From positions 186,001 through 250,000 of the forward strand of contig CALJTY010000030.1 of the NCBI GenBank assembly GCA_937975915.1: a stretch of DNA of 64,000 nucleotides, given 5' to 3'. Below the pieces are notes generated by a model, which saw only the letters and a list, made by a program, of their open reading frames with translations, did no database searches and was not told the origin of the DNA. Positions within the stretch are counted from its first letter, which is position 1, and the number at the start of each line of letters is the position of its first letter. The stretch comes from an uncultured Acidimicrobiaceae bacterium. Lineage in GTDB: Bacteria; Actinomycetota; Acidimicrobiia; Acidimicrobiales; RAAP-2. A program made the translations under genes and the position numbers. Positions 27,196-35,133 of this stretch are shown here, piece after piece.

Positions 27196-27969
27196 ATGGC
27201 AAAGATGCCCGCAGTATTTATTGGCCACGGAAGTCCAATGAACACGCTAGAAACGAATCGTTTCACTAATGCATGGTCTGAGTTCGCGAGCTCAATCCCA
27301 AAGCCGCGCGCAATAGTCGCAGTCTCAGCTCACTGGTTCATTAACGCCTCTGCGGTGACTTCAATGGCGAAGCCACGAGTCATCCATGACTTCTACGGTT
27401 TCCCACAAGAGCTCTTCGACTTTCAATACGACGCACCCGGTTCTCCTGATGTTGCTCGCCAGCTTGCGACTTTGGCTGAACCCACGTGGGTAGGGCTCGA
27501 CGATGAGACATGGGGGATTGACCACGGCACATGGTCAGTACTCGCGCACATGTTCCCAGAAGCCGATGTTCCTGTAGTTCAGCTCTCTATTGATGCGAGC
27601 AAGCCAATTTCGTATCACATGGATTTAGGCGCCAAGCTCGCACCACTCATGGATGAAGAGATCTTGATTGTTGCCAGTGGCAACGTGGTGCACAATCTAG
27701 GAGCAATGAACTTGGGAGCGACCAACGAGGGGTTTGATTGGGCGCACCGCTTTGATGATGATGCACGTTCAATTATGAAGAGCAACCCGCTTACTCTCGC
27801 TGAACTAAACGATCACGATGACTTTCGCCTCGCAGTTCCAACCTCAGAGCACTTTTTGCCGCTGGCGTACATTGCGGGAATTGCTGGCTCAACTGGAAGC
27901 GATGTGAATGTTTTCGCTGAGGGATGCGTCATGGGATCACTCTCCATGACTTCATACAGCGTTAGCTAA
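27196..27969 (+). CDS. DODA-type extradiol ring-cleavage dioxygenase (YgiD-like)
   Basis: 257 residues. The class III extradiol (LigB) fold is shown by VFIGHGSPMNTL, VSAHWFINASAV, HDFYGFPQELFDFQYDAPGSP, WGIDHGTWSVLAHMFP and VASGNVVHNLGAM, which carry the metal and catalytic His residues. The family cleaves catechol-type rings such as DOPA. AAAGGA precedes the ATG at 27196. It overlaps the convergent LysE-type gene by 4 bp. The natural substrate in this organism is unknown. Confidence 0.92.
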   Translation: MAKMPAVFIGHGSPMNTLETNRFTNAWSEFASSIPKPRAIVAVSAHWFINASAVTSMAKPRVIHDFYGFPQELFDFQYDAPGSPDVARQLATLAEPTWVGLDDETWGIDHGTWSVLAHMFPEADVPVVQLSIDASKPISYHMDLGAKLAPLMDEEILIVASGNVVHNLGAMNLGATNEGFDWAHRFDDDARSIMKSNPLTLAELNDHDDFRLAVPTSEHFLPLAYIAGIAGSTGSDVNVFAEGCVMGSLSMTSYSVS

Positions 27970-28574
27970 TTTGCAATTGGTGTGATTGCCAGCTTCAGCG
28001 CAATGAGCACCATCACAACGCCGATTGCGCTGTCAAGCATTCGCCACGTAATTGGCTTTGCCATAAAACGTGATGCGTAGCGTGCACCAAAGCCGAGCGA
28101 CGAAAACCACAGTACTGAACTGATTCCTGCACCAGTCGCAAAAATCCACCGTGAGTGACCATACTGATTGCCAAGTGAGCCAATCAGCAAGACCGTATCG
28201 ATGTAGACGTGAGGATTGAGAAAGGTAAATGCGAGTGTTGTTGCTACCGCAACTCGTAATGATGGCTTATCTGCGTCTGATGGTGAGAGCGATCCAGGCT
28301 TCATTGCCTTCATAAATGATCGAACTGCAAAGTAGGAGAGATACACAACTCCAACCCATCTAAGAATTTGCAGTGAGCTCGGAGCGCTCTTTACTATGCC
28401 GCCAATTCCGCCAATTCCTAAGAGAATGAGCGTGATGTCAGAGACGGTACAAATACCTACAACGACTGCCACGTGGTGTTTGCTTAGCCCCATGCGAAGC
28501 ACGTAGGCATTCTGAGCGCCAATGGCGACAATGAGCGACAGCCCGGTTAAGAATCCTGCAATAAGCGCACTCAT
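27966..28574 (-). CDS. LysE/ArgO family amino acid exporter
   Basis: 202 residues with five to six hydrophobic helices. The N-terminus (AGFLTGLSLIVAIGAQNAYVLRMGL) and the FLNPHVYIDTVLLIG segment are diagnostic of LysE/ArgO proteins, which export lysine or arginine. It starts at ATG 28574. No regulator of the LysG/ArgP type is next to it. The 68-bp gap to the nitroreductase is divergent. Confidence 0.93.
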   Translation of the reverse strand: MSALIAGFLTGLSLIVAIGAQNAYVLRMGLSKHHVAVVVGICTVSDITLILLGIGGIGGIVKSAPSSLQILRWVGVVYLSYFAVRSFMKAMKPGSLSPSDADKPSLRVAVATTLAFTFLNPHVYIDTVLLIGSLGNQYGHSRWIFATGAGISSVLWFSSLGFGARYASRFMAKPITWRMLDSAIGVVMVLIALKLAITPIAN

Positions 28575-28642
28575 TAATCCATCTTCTCATGCTTAACTGT
28601 TGCTCGGGAGTGCTTTTGCATTTTCAATTAAAGGAAGTGTCT

Positions 28643-29308
28643 ATGGATGTATTTGAAGCGCTGTATACGACTCGAGCAATGAGACGCGTTAAGCCGGAAC
28701 CAGTTCCTATGGAAGTTCAAGCTCAAATACTTGATGCCGCGGTGCGCGCACCATCTGGAGGGAACGGCCAGGGTTGGCGTTTTCTATTAGTTGACGATCC
28801 AGCAGTCATCAAAAAAATTGCGCCGTTATACCAAGACTGTGTTCGCCAACTCTGGGCAACGGCCTACGCAGACCGCTACCAAGCGGCACTTGCGGACCCT
28901 GAAGCTCCGGCGAGCAAGACAATGATGAAGATGGTGAGCTCCGTGCAGTGGGCTGCAGACAATTTTGAAAGTATTCCACTTCTTCTCTTTGGCTTTATTC
29001 GAGGAGATACTTCTGGCGGTTCAATTTGGCCAGCACTATGGAACGCACAACTGGCGGCACGTGCACATGGTGTGGGAAGTGCACCGACTGCAGCTCTTAA
29101 TTTCTTTCATCCCGACGAAACGTACGAAATTCTTGGCGTCCCTAAGGATGAAAACTGGCAAATGGCCGCAATGATCACCATGGGATACCCGAAGGGAACG
29201 TGGGGAGTTGCGTCGCGCCGCCCTGCTCATGAGGTTTCATACCGAAATCAGTGGGGAAATGACTCTGGTTTCGAAATAAGTGATCCAATGTGGCCCGGAA
29301 GTAACTAG
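28643..29308 (+). CDS. Nitroreductase family flavoprotein
   Basis: About 221 residues. MDVFEALYTTRAMRRVKPEPVP and AVRAPSGGNGQGWRFLLVDDP are the FMN-binding N-terminus of the nitroreductase fold; AARAHGVGSAPTAALNFF, LGVPKDENWQMAAMITMGYPKG are typical of its C-terminal part. The ATG at 28643 is preferred because AAGGAAGTG lies 7 bases upstream; an upstream in-frame ATG at 28589 lacks such a site. Probably an NAD(P)H-dependent reductase of nitro or quinone compounds; F420 use is possible but not shown. The next gene begins 2 bp after its stop. Confidence 0.92.
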   Translation: MDVFEALYTTRAMRRVKPEPVPMEVQAQILDAAVRAPSGGNGQGWRFLLVDDPAVIKKIAPLYQDCVRQLWATAYADRYQAALADPEAPASKTMMKMVSSVQWAADNFESIPLLLFGFIRGDTSGGSIWPALWNAQLAARAHGVGSAPTAALNFFHPDETYEILGVPKDENWQMAAMITMGYPKGTWGVASRRPAHEVSYRNQWGNDSGFEISDPMWPGSN

Positions 29309-29310
29309 TC

Positions 29311-29835
29311 ATGTGCACCACAGAAGTTCCAGTCGCCCACACACCAGAAGGTGGCTTTCGCGAAAACTTCCCTGAGTTAGTTCTTGGTGGATGTGGCGGA
29401 GCGCTTTCAGATGACGCTCCAGATCTACGCGGACTGTGGCGAGTTGTGCAGGTGTGGCGCGGTGGTGAGCTCGTAGACAGTAGCGATCGCTTTTATTCCT
29501 ATGTTGAGCGAATTGAGCAATGCGGGAATCGCATTATTGACATGGGTGGCGGCACTATCGCTGACGCTAGAGCTGACGGCACCGAAGAAAACGGCGTTCA
29601 CGATGTCTCAGCCTTTGATTACGTGACTCCAATCCATGTCACTGCGCACTTCGAAGATAAGAAATTCATTCTTCGCCCAGTTGGTATTCCGGGTATTGAG
29701 ATAACTAGATATTTAGACGACGAGGGTTACATGATGTGGACACGGCCTGACTTAGCTGACCAAGTGATTCGCCTCAAAAGAGATGGTGACGGAGCGGGAA
29801 CGCCTGTTAATACATTCCCCAGACTTATTCCTTAG
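29311..29835 (+). CDS. Protein of unknown function
   Basis: 174 residues; I do not recognise the family. There is no signal peptide or membrane helix. After a Cys-containing N-terminus, the sequence DLRGLWRVVQVWRGGELVD, IEQCGNRIIDMGGGTIAD, PIHVTAHFEDKKFILRP and GYMMWTRPDLADQVIRLKR alternates strand-like segments, suggesting a small beta-barrel (lipocalin-like) binding fold; this is inference. It starts 2 bp after the nitroreductase, so the two are co-transcribed and may act together. Confidence 0.7.
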   Translation: MCTTEVPVAHTPEGGFRENFPELVLGGCGGALSDDAPDLRGLWRVVQVWRGGELVDSSDRFYSYVERIEQCGNRIIDMGGGTIADARADGTEENGVHDVSAFDYVTPIHVTAHFEDKKFILRPVGIPGIEITRYLDDEGYMMWTRPDLADQVIRLKRDGDGAGTPVNTFPRLIP

Positions 29836-29851
29836 CGAACAACACGTTCTG

Positions 29852-29857
29852 TAGAAT
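29852..29857 (+). promoter_or_regulatory. -10 element of the DUF1801 gene (leaderless type)
   Basis: TAGAAT ends exactly 6 bases before ATG 29864, with no ribosome-binding site between. Confidence 0.5.
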
Positions 29858-29863
29858 TAGTAG

Positions 29864-30262
29864 ATGTCTAACGCCACTCCAAAAAAAGAAATCTCTGCAT
29901 CAAAACTGATTGATGGTCGGATCAAGGAATTAGGAGATTGGCGTGGCGAAACCCTTGCTCGAGTGCGTGAACTCATAAAGCAAGCCCTGCCAGATGTCAC
30001 CGAAGACTGGAAGTGGCGTGGAGTACCGGTATGGTACAGCGACGGAATGATCTGTACTGGTGAGACGTATAAGAGCGTTGTGAAACTAACTTTCGCAAAT
30101 GGTGCCGAGCTTGATGATCCTTCTGGTCTTTTTAATTCGAGCCTCGAAGGAAATGTTCGTCGCGCGATTGACATTTCTGAAGGTGAAAAGATTAAAGCAA
30201 CAGCATTCAAGGCCTTGATCAAAGCTGCTGCAAAACGCAACGCTGCGAAAAAGAAGAAATAA
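29864..30262 (+). CDS. DUF1801 (YdhG-like) domain protein
   Basis: 132 residues. The DUF1801 pattern is present: RIKELGDWRGETLARVRELIKQALPDVTEDWKW is followed by VPVWYSDGMICTGETYKSVVKLTFANGAEL. The C-terminus is very basic (AAAKRNAAKKKK), so nucleic-acid contact is possible. The domain is widespread and of unknown function. The start is fixed by the TAGAAT -10 element and a short spacer. Confidence 0.82.
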   Translation: MSNATPKKEISASKLIDGRIKELGDWRGETLARVRELIKQALPDVTEDWKWRGVPVWYSDGMICTGETYKSVVKLTFANGAELDDPSGLFNSSLEGNVRRAIDISEGEKIKATAFKALIKAAAKRNAAKKKK

Positions 30263-30393
30263 GAATCTCATTTATTCTTTGGTGTTACTCATTAGTAGGT
30301 AGATAGAGAGGTACATCCCAAAATTTCTAGGTACTAACTCGTAAAATTATTTACCTACGGCCTTTATGGCCCAACCGAAGAAAGTAGAAAAAA
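30263..30393 (+). promoter_or_regulatory. Possible operator region before the doxX gene
   Basis: 131 bp. AGGTA units lie at 30297, 30309 and 30329, the last two as AGGTAC exactly 20 bp (two helical turns) apart, with an inverted TACCT at 30352-30356. A regulator-binding array is possible; no classic ribosome-binding site precedes ATG 30394, only GAAAGTAGA. Confidence 0.3.
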
Positions 30394-30822
30394 ATGGGTG
30401 TTTTATTACTTATTGGACGAATTTTGTTCAGCTTAATTTTTATTGGATCAGGAATTAACCACATCACTAAAGCCAAGGACATGATTCCCTACGCACAGAT
30501 GAAGAAGTTGCCTCTTCCAGGACTGCTCGTGCCACTTTCAGGACTCGTAGTTCTTGCTGGCGCAGCGTCGATCATTCTTGGACTCTGGATTGACCTCGGT
30601 GCACTACTCATTGCTGGCTTCTGCCTTCTATCAGGCGTGATGTTTCACAACTTCTGGGCCGCTGACGCTGCTTCGAAGCAAATGGAAATGATCTCATTTC
30701 TGAAGAATGTTTCAATTGCCGGTGGAGCGTTAATCATCGTGGCAATCGTTAACAAGAACCACGGAATTGACCTTGGACCAGTCGTGAGCCATGTTCACCA
30801 GGTCTTGTTCACCAAGAACTAA
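30394..30822 (+). CDS. DoxX family membrane protein
   Basis: 142 residues with four hydrophobic helices. LIGRILFSLIFIGSGINHIT at the N-terminus and GAASIILGLWIDLGALLIAGFCLLSGVMFHNFW fit the DoxX family, small membrane proteins linked to thiosulfate/quinone oxidation or to redox-stress responses. No DoxD or SOR gene lies nearby, so no sulfur role can be claimed. It is followed by a strong terminator. Confidence 0.88.
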   Translation: MGVLLLIGRILFSLIFIGSGINHITKAKDMIPYAQMKKLPLPGLLVPLSGLVVLAGAASIILGLWIDLGALLIAGFCLLSGVMFHNFWAADAASKQMEMISFLKNVSIAGGALIIVAIVNKNHGIDLGPVVSHVHQVLFTKN

Positions 30823-30834
30823 CAGTTTTTACAT

Positions 30835-30875
30835 CAACAATGCCCCTCGGATTTTTCCGGGGGGCATTGTTGTTT
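30835..30875 (+). terminator. Intrinsic terminator after doxX
   Basis: CAACAATGCCCC ... GGGGGGCATTGTTG forms a 17-bp stem with one G:T wobble around a TTTT loop, followed by a short T run. It isolates the DoxX gene from the methyltransferase gene. Confidence 0.88.
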
Positions 30876-30882
30876 CTAGGGA

Positions 30883-30888
30883 TATAAT
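30883..30888 (+). promoter_or_regulatory. Consensus -10 (TATAAT) of the methyltransferase gene
   Basis: A perfect TATAAT about 50 bases before ATG 30940, unlike the TAGNNT elements elsewhere. The message has a leader with AAAGGTCAC just before the ATG. No good -35 is visible. Confidence 0.45.
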
Positions 30889-30939
30889 GAAAAAGTAACT
30901 CGGTGATGACAGATTGTCTTACGCACCTAGAAAGGTCAC

Positions 30940-31824
30940 ATGGCAGATGTAATCAAGCCAGTGAAACTAGGTAATACCCGCGTCACGGGTAAAGAGCAGT
31001 ACTACACACCGCCTCAGGTTGCACAAGACATCTTGAAAGTTGTTGTCGACCTAGTGGAGGACTTCGAGCAGAAGGTTTTCTTAGAACCTGCTGGAGGAAC
31101 TGGAACATTCATTGACAAAGCATTAGCGAGCGGCTTCACAAAAGTCCTCAGCTACGACATCGAACCCCACCACCCACTGGTGTCGAAGGGGAACTTTCTA
31201 GAGAAGAAGATTCCTCACAGCAACTGTGTGACCGTTAGCAATCCACCCTTTGGAAGAAATAATGCGTTATCAATCCCTTTCTTTAATAAGGCTGCTGAAT
31301 ACTCAGACTTGATTGTTTTCATCGTGCCTAGGTCGTGGCGCAAGTGGACCGTTCAGAACAAGCTTGATCGTCGTTTCACTCTCGTGAGAGAAGATGATTT
31401 AAACATTGACTACGTAGATGCCATTGGCGAACCACTGTCAAAGAATAAGTATCTACGCACGTGTGTGCAGTACTGGAAAAAGTCTGATGTGCTTCGTGAT
31501 CTTGTCTATGTAAAAGACATGGGCATAATTGAGAGATGTAAGTACCAAGATGCTGATGCGTCACTCACATTATTTGGCTATGGATGTGGGACGGTAAAGA
31601 CTGAGTTCGCGAAAAAGCCCAACACGACACAAATGTTTCTCAAACTCAAACACCCACGCGCACTTGAAGCCCTGAAGGCAGTTGATTTCTCTCGATTCTT
31701 CTTGAACACGGCCTACACCGAAGCACTCTCAATCCAAGAAATTAACTTTCTTTTGAATGAGTATTTATTTGCAGATCCCATGACTATTTCACAAAAAGAG
31801 AAACGCACGAGAGCGGTACGATAA
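30940..31824 (+). CDS. Orphan N6-adenine-type DNA methyltransferase-like protein
   Basis: 294 residues. Motif I for SAM binding is FLEPAGGTGTF (about 48-58), motif IV is VSNPPFG (NPPF, the adenine amino-methyltransferase type, about 99-105), and VLSYDIEP lies between them as motif II. The first 25 residues (KEQYYTPPQVAQDIL) resemble Type I/II adenine methylases and phage methylases. The target recognition part is short. No endonuclease or specificity gene is adjacent, so it looks like an orphan or phage-derived enzyme; an RNA or protein target cannot be excluded. The next gene starts 3 bp after its stop. Confidence 0.78.
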   Translation: MADVIKPVKLGNTRVTGKEQYYTPPQVAQDILKVVVDLVEDFEQKVFLEPAGGTGTFIDKALASGFTKVLSYDIEPHHPLVSKGNFLEKKIPHSNCVTVSNPPFGRNNALSIPFFNKAAEYSDLIVFIVPRSWRKWTVQNKLDRRFTLVREDDLNIDYVDAIGEPLSKNKYLRTCVQYWKKSDVLRDLVYVKDMGIIERCKYQDADASLTLFGYGCGTVKTEFAKKPNTTQMFLKLKHPRALEALKAVDFSRFFLNTAYTEALSIQEINFLLNEYLFADPMTISQKEKRTRAVR

Positions 31825-31827
31825 GCC

Positions 31828-33609
31828 ATGGCCGTTGACACCGAGTTTCTGCGTCGAAAGTACAAAGAAGAGCGCGATAAGCGCATTCGCAGTGACGGTA
31901 ACGAGCAGTACATCGAAATCACTGAAGGATTCGGTCACTATCAGGAAGATCCTTACACCCCTCTGGTTGAACGTGAACCGGTGCATCGCGATGCTGAAGT
32001 TGTAATCATTGGTGGTGGCTTTGCTGGACTTACCGCAGGCGCTCGACTTCGCGACGTGGGAGTAGAAGACATCACCATCATTGAAGGCGGTGGGGACGTC
32101 GGAGGAGTGTGGTACTGGAATCGTTATCCCGGAGCAATGTGTGACACCGCGGCAATGGTTTATTTACCTCTCTTAGAAGAGACAAACTATCTGCCGACAC
32201 AAAAGTATGTTTTGGCCCCAGAGATCTTTGCCCACGCACAACGTATTGCGCGCCAATACGAACTTTACGATCAGGCACTCTTTTCCACTCAGGTGAAAGG
32301 TGTTCGCTGGGACGACGCTAACCAGCGCTGGGTCGTAACAACTAACCGTGGTGATGAACTGCGTGCACGGTTTCTCATTGCTGGAACTGGTCCTCTTCAC
32401 CGCCCGAAGCTTCCGGGCATCTCCGGTATTGAGGACTTCGAAGGTGAATCGTTTCACACCAGTCGTTGGGAGTACTCGGTAACTGGCGGAAGCCCACTGG
32501 AGCCGATGAACAAACTCGCCACCAAGCGAGTGGGCATCATTGGAACTGGCGCAACAGCCATCCAGTGCATACCTCACCTCGGACGCGATGCGCAGGAACT
32601 CTTTGTCTTTCAGCGCACGCCGTCAAGTGTGGACTTTCGAAACAATCATCCTCTGAGCAAAGAGAATGTTGGCGAACTGAGCCCGGGATGGCAAGAAGAA
32701 TGGTTGCTGAACTTTTGCACTCTGCAAAACATGGGGTTCGCTGACGTTGACTATGTAAAAGATGGCTGGACAGATATCTCCAAGCGAATTCGTGACCGGG
32801 TGATCGAAGAAGCAAAGGGCAACTTCACTCCAGAAATTATGCGCAGTGCCTACGAGACCTGTGATGACGAGAAGATGGAAGAGATTCGCGCACGAGTAGA
32901 TGACGTGGTTTCAGATCATGACACTGCACAAGGTTTAAAGGCGTGGTATCGACAGCTTTGTAAGCGTCCTTGTTTTCATGATGAATATCTCGATACCTAC
33001 AATCGATCCTCCGTGCATCTGGTTGATACCAATGGACAAGGAGTTGAGCGTATTGATGCCACTGGGGTTTGGGTCCAGGGAGTCCATTACGACCTTGATG
33101 TATTAATTTTTGCTTCAGGCTTTGAAGTGGGCACCGAACTCTCTCGTCGAACTGGTTTCGAGATAGTTGGACGAAATAACTTGACCTTGAGTGAAAAATG
33201 GTCTGAAGGAATGGAAACACTTCACGGCATGCATGTAGTGGATTTCCCCAACCTTTTTCTCATGCAACCAAGCCAAGCAGCAAATCTGATTTCAAACATC
33301 ACTCATAACCACGTCGAAAGCTCAAGAAACATCGCCAGCGTTATCGATCATGTGAAGCGCAGCGGTGCCACTTTGGTTGAGCCTGACGCTGAAGCCGTGA
33401 ATGCTTGGGTTGCGCAGTATGCAATGGCTACCGGCACGGTGATGAACAGTCCTGACTGCACTCCTGGCTATTACAACAATGAGGGCAAAGGACCTGACGC
33501 TCGACAACTTCGAACTATGGGAAATTATCCCACTGGCTCAATTGGATATTTTGCTTACAGCAAAGCGTGGCGAGAGTCTGGCGAGTTCACAGGATTGCAC
33601 TTTTCCTAA
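31828..33609 (+). CDS. FAD-dependent Baeyer-Villiger-type monooxygenase
   Basis: 593 residues. FAD-binding VVIIGGGFAGLTAGARL is followed by VWYWNRYPGAMCDTAA, the cyclohexanone/steroid monooxygenase pattern. The BVMO fingerprint is FEGESFHTSRWEY and the NADPH site is VGIIGTGATAIQCI. A second BVMO-like block includes SGFEVGTELSRRTGFEIVGRN. It converts ketones into esters or lactones. An N-terminal extension of about 50 residues precedes the FAD site. It is translated right after the methyltransferase gene, an odd pairing. tRNA-Ala lies convergent downstream. Confidence 0.93.
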   Translation: MAVDTEFLRRKYKEERDKRIRSDGNEQYIEITEGFGHYQEDPYTPLVEREPVHRDAEVVIIGGGFAGLTAGARLRDVGVEDITIIEGGGDVGGVWYWNRYPGAMCDTAAMVYLPLLEETNYLPTQKYVLAPEIFAHAQRIARQYELYDQALFSTQVKGVRWDDANQRWVVTTNRGDELRARFLIAGTGPLHRPKLPGISGIEDFEGESFHTSRWEYSVTGGSPLEPMNKLATKRVGIIGTGATAIQCIPHLGRDAQELFVFQRTPSSVDFRNNHPLSKENVGELSPGWQEEWLLNFCTLQNMGFADVDYVKDGWTDISKRIRDRVIEEAKGNFTPEIMRSAYETCDDEKMEEIRARVDDVVSDHDTAQGLKAWYRQLCKRPCFHDEYLDTYNRSSVHLVDTNGQGVERIDATGVWVQGVHYDLDVLIFASGFEVGTELSRRTGFEIVGRNNLTLSEKWSEGMETLHGMHVVDFPNLFLMQPSQAANLISNITHNHVESSRNIASVIDHVKRSGATLVEPDAEAVNAWVAQYAMATGTVMNSPDCTPGYYNNEGKGPDARQLRTMGNYPTGSIGYFAYSKAWRESGEFTGLHFS

Positions 33610-33612
33610 GCC

Positions 33613-33688
33613 TGGTGGAGGTAAGGGGATTCGAACCCCTGACCCCTTGCATGCCATGCAAGTGCTCTACCAACTGAGCTATACCCCC
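33613..33688 (-). tRNA. tRNA-Ala (anticodon GGC)
   Basis: 76 bases on the minus strand, 33688 down to 33613. The acceptor (GGGGGTA with TACCTCC), D-loop (AGCTCAGTTGGTAGAGC), anticodon stem-loop with loop ATGGCAT and the TTCGAATCC T-loop are all present. CCA is encoded. The discriminator is A. Confidence 0.98.
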
Positions 33689-33700
33689 AAGGAACTATTG

Positions 33701-33706
33701 ATGTTA
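33701..33706 (-). promoter_or_regulatory. -10 element of the tRNA-Ala gene
   Basis: TAACAT on the minus strand ends 12 bases before the mature tRNA 5' end. Perfect 8-base arms TAGCAGTC (33705-33712) and GACTGCTA (33743-33750) flank this region. Confidence 0.35.
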
Positions 33707-33801
33707 GCAGTCAGGTTCCTGCCTCCATTTATTGATGGTTACGACTGCTAGATGGAATAGGTAGTCTTTTGAAAATTCAATTCAATGTTTAGGTGGGGAC
33801 T

Positions 33802-35079
33802 ATGTCGTGGGATTTTTCAACAGAGCCAGAATTTCAGGAATTACTCGACTGGGTGAAAGACTTCTGCAAGAACGAAGTTGAACCACTTGAGCTCGTGTTC
33901 CCGTATGCACCATATGTACGTGATGAGAAGATGCGCGCTCTCGTTAAGCCTCTACAAGATCAAATTAAGGCCAAAGGCCTCTGGGCTGTATTCCTCGACA
34001 AGGAACTTGGTGGTCCTGGTTATGGACAACTAAAGCTCGCACTACTAAATGAAGTACTTGGGCGCTACTCAATGGCCCCAGCACTATTCGGATGCCAGGC
34101 TCCAGACACAGGCAACATGGAAATTCTCGCTGCGTATGGAACTGAAGAGCAGAAGAATCGCTGGCTCTACCCGCTTATGAATCAAGAAATGTTCTCGGCG
34201 TATTCAATGACCGAGCCACAGGGTGGATCTGATCCCAACCTCTTCACAACAAAAGCTGTTCGCGACGGTGAAGAGTGGGTCATTAATGGTGAGAAGTGGT
34301 ACACCTCAAATGGTCGTAACGCTGACATTTTGTTTGTGATGTGCACCAATGGAATATTCATTGTTCCAAGAAAGACTCCTGGTGTTGAAATCAAGGACTA
34401 CCCACGCACTCACAATCACATTATTTACAAAGATGTTCGTGTTCCACTTGATCACTTGCTCGGGCCAGAAGATGGGGCCAAGGTTTTGGCGCAGCGCCGA
34501 CTCGGCGGTGGGCGAATTCACCACGCCATGCGTGCCATTGCACAGTGCCAGCGTGCCTTTGACATGATGTGTGAGCGCGCACTTAGCCGCGAAAGTCACG
34601 GCAAGGTAATTGCCGAGCACCAAATGGTGCAGGCTGCAATCGCTGACTCCTACGCAGAAATTGCCCAGTTGCGACTACTCGTGCTGTGGACGGCGTGGAC
34701 AATCGACAACTCGAGCACGCAAGAAGCTCGCACACAAATTGCCATGTGCAAATACACCGCAGCCAAAGTACTTCGAGAAGTTTCCTACCGTGCAATTCAC
34801 GTGCTCGGATCACTCGGCGTTACTGATCTCACCCCACTGCAAGCCATGTGGGCCGGGGCTCCAACCATGAGTGTGATGGACGGCGTTGATGAAGTCCACA
34901 AGGTAACGGTTTCGCGCAATGTGCTTAAGGGTTATGAGCCTCACCAAGGCTTCTGGCCAACTGACTACTTCCCAGAAAAGCGCGCGAAGGCTCGAGAGAA
35001 GTTCGCTGCAGCGTTTGCCGCTGACCCCGAGCTCGTTGGTTACGCCGATTACATGGAAAAGCGCTCACGTAGTCACTAA
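33802..35079 (+). CDS. Acyl-CoA dehydrogenase (ACAD10/11-like), second paralogue
   Basis: About 425 residues. It starts MSWDFSTEPEFQELLDWVKDF and shares YSMTEPQGGSDPNLFTTK, EEWVINGEKWYTSNGRN, LGGGRIHHAMRAI and MDGVDEVHKVTVSRNVL with the paralogue at 18676-19980. ATG 33802 follows AGGTGGGG, a ribosome-binding site; the in-frame GTG at 33793 would give three extra residues. The family oxidises acyl-CoA with FAD. With the phosphotransferase at 39061-40101 it may belong to hydroxyacyl-CoA degradation. Confidence 0.95.
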   Translation: MSWDFSTEPEFQELLDWVKDFCKNEVEPLELVFPYAPYVRDEKMRALVKPLQDQIKAKGLWAVFLDKELGGPGYGQLKLALLNEVLGRYSMAPALFGCQAPDTGNMEILAAYGTEEQKNRWLYPLMNQEMFSAYSMTEPQGGSDPNLFTTKAVRDGEEWVINGEKWYTSNGRNADILFVMCTNGIFIVPRKTPGVEIKDYPRTHNHIIYKDVRVPLDHLLGPEDGAKVLAQRRLGGGRIHHAMRAIAQCQRAFDMMCERALSRESHGKVIAEHQMVQAAIADSYAEIAQLRLLVLWTAWTIDNSSTQEARTQIAMCKYTAAKVLREVSYRAIHVLGSLGVTDLTPLQAMWAGAPTMSVMDGVDEVHKVTVSRNVLKGYEPHQGFWPTDYFPEKRAKAREKFAAAFAADPELVGYADYMEKRSRSH

Positions 35080-35121
35080 TCAGAAGTAATCGCGACGGTC
35101 AGAAGTACTGCTGGATTTACC

Positions 35122-35127
35122 TAGAAT
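35122..35127 (+). promoter_or_regulatory. -10 element of leuS (leaderless type)
   Basis: TAGAAT ends exactly 6 bases before ATG 35134. It supports that start over the TTG three bases upstream. Confidence 0.55.
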
Positions 35128-35133
35128 GTATTG

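Noticed and set aside
30883..33688. Genomic island integrated at tRNA-Ala.
   Set aside because: The methylase-BVMO block ends at the tRNA 3' end, but there is no integrase and no repeat of the tRNA end at the other side.
33479..33751. Open frame of 90 codons across the tRNA-Ala gene.
   Set aside because: It is antisense to the tRNA and its product contains the familiar GIRTPD-like peptide created by tRNA sequence.
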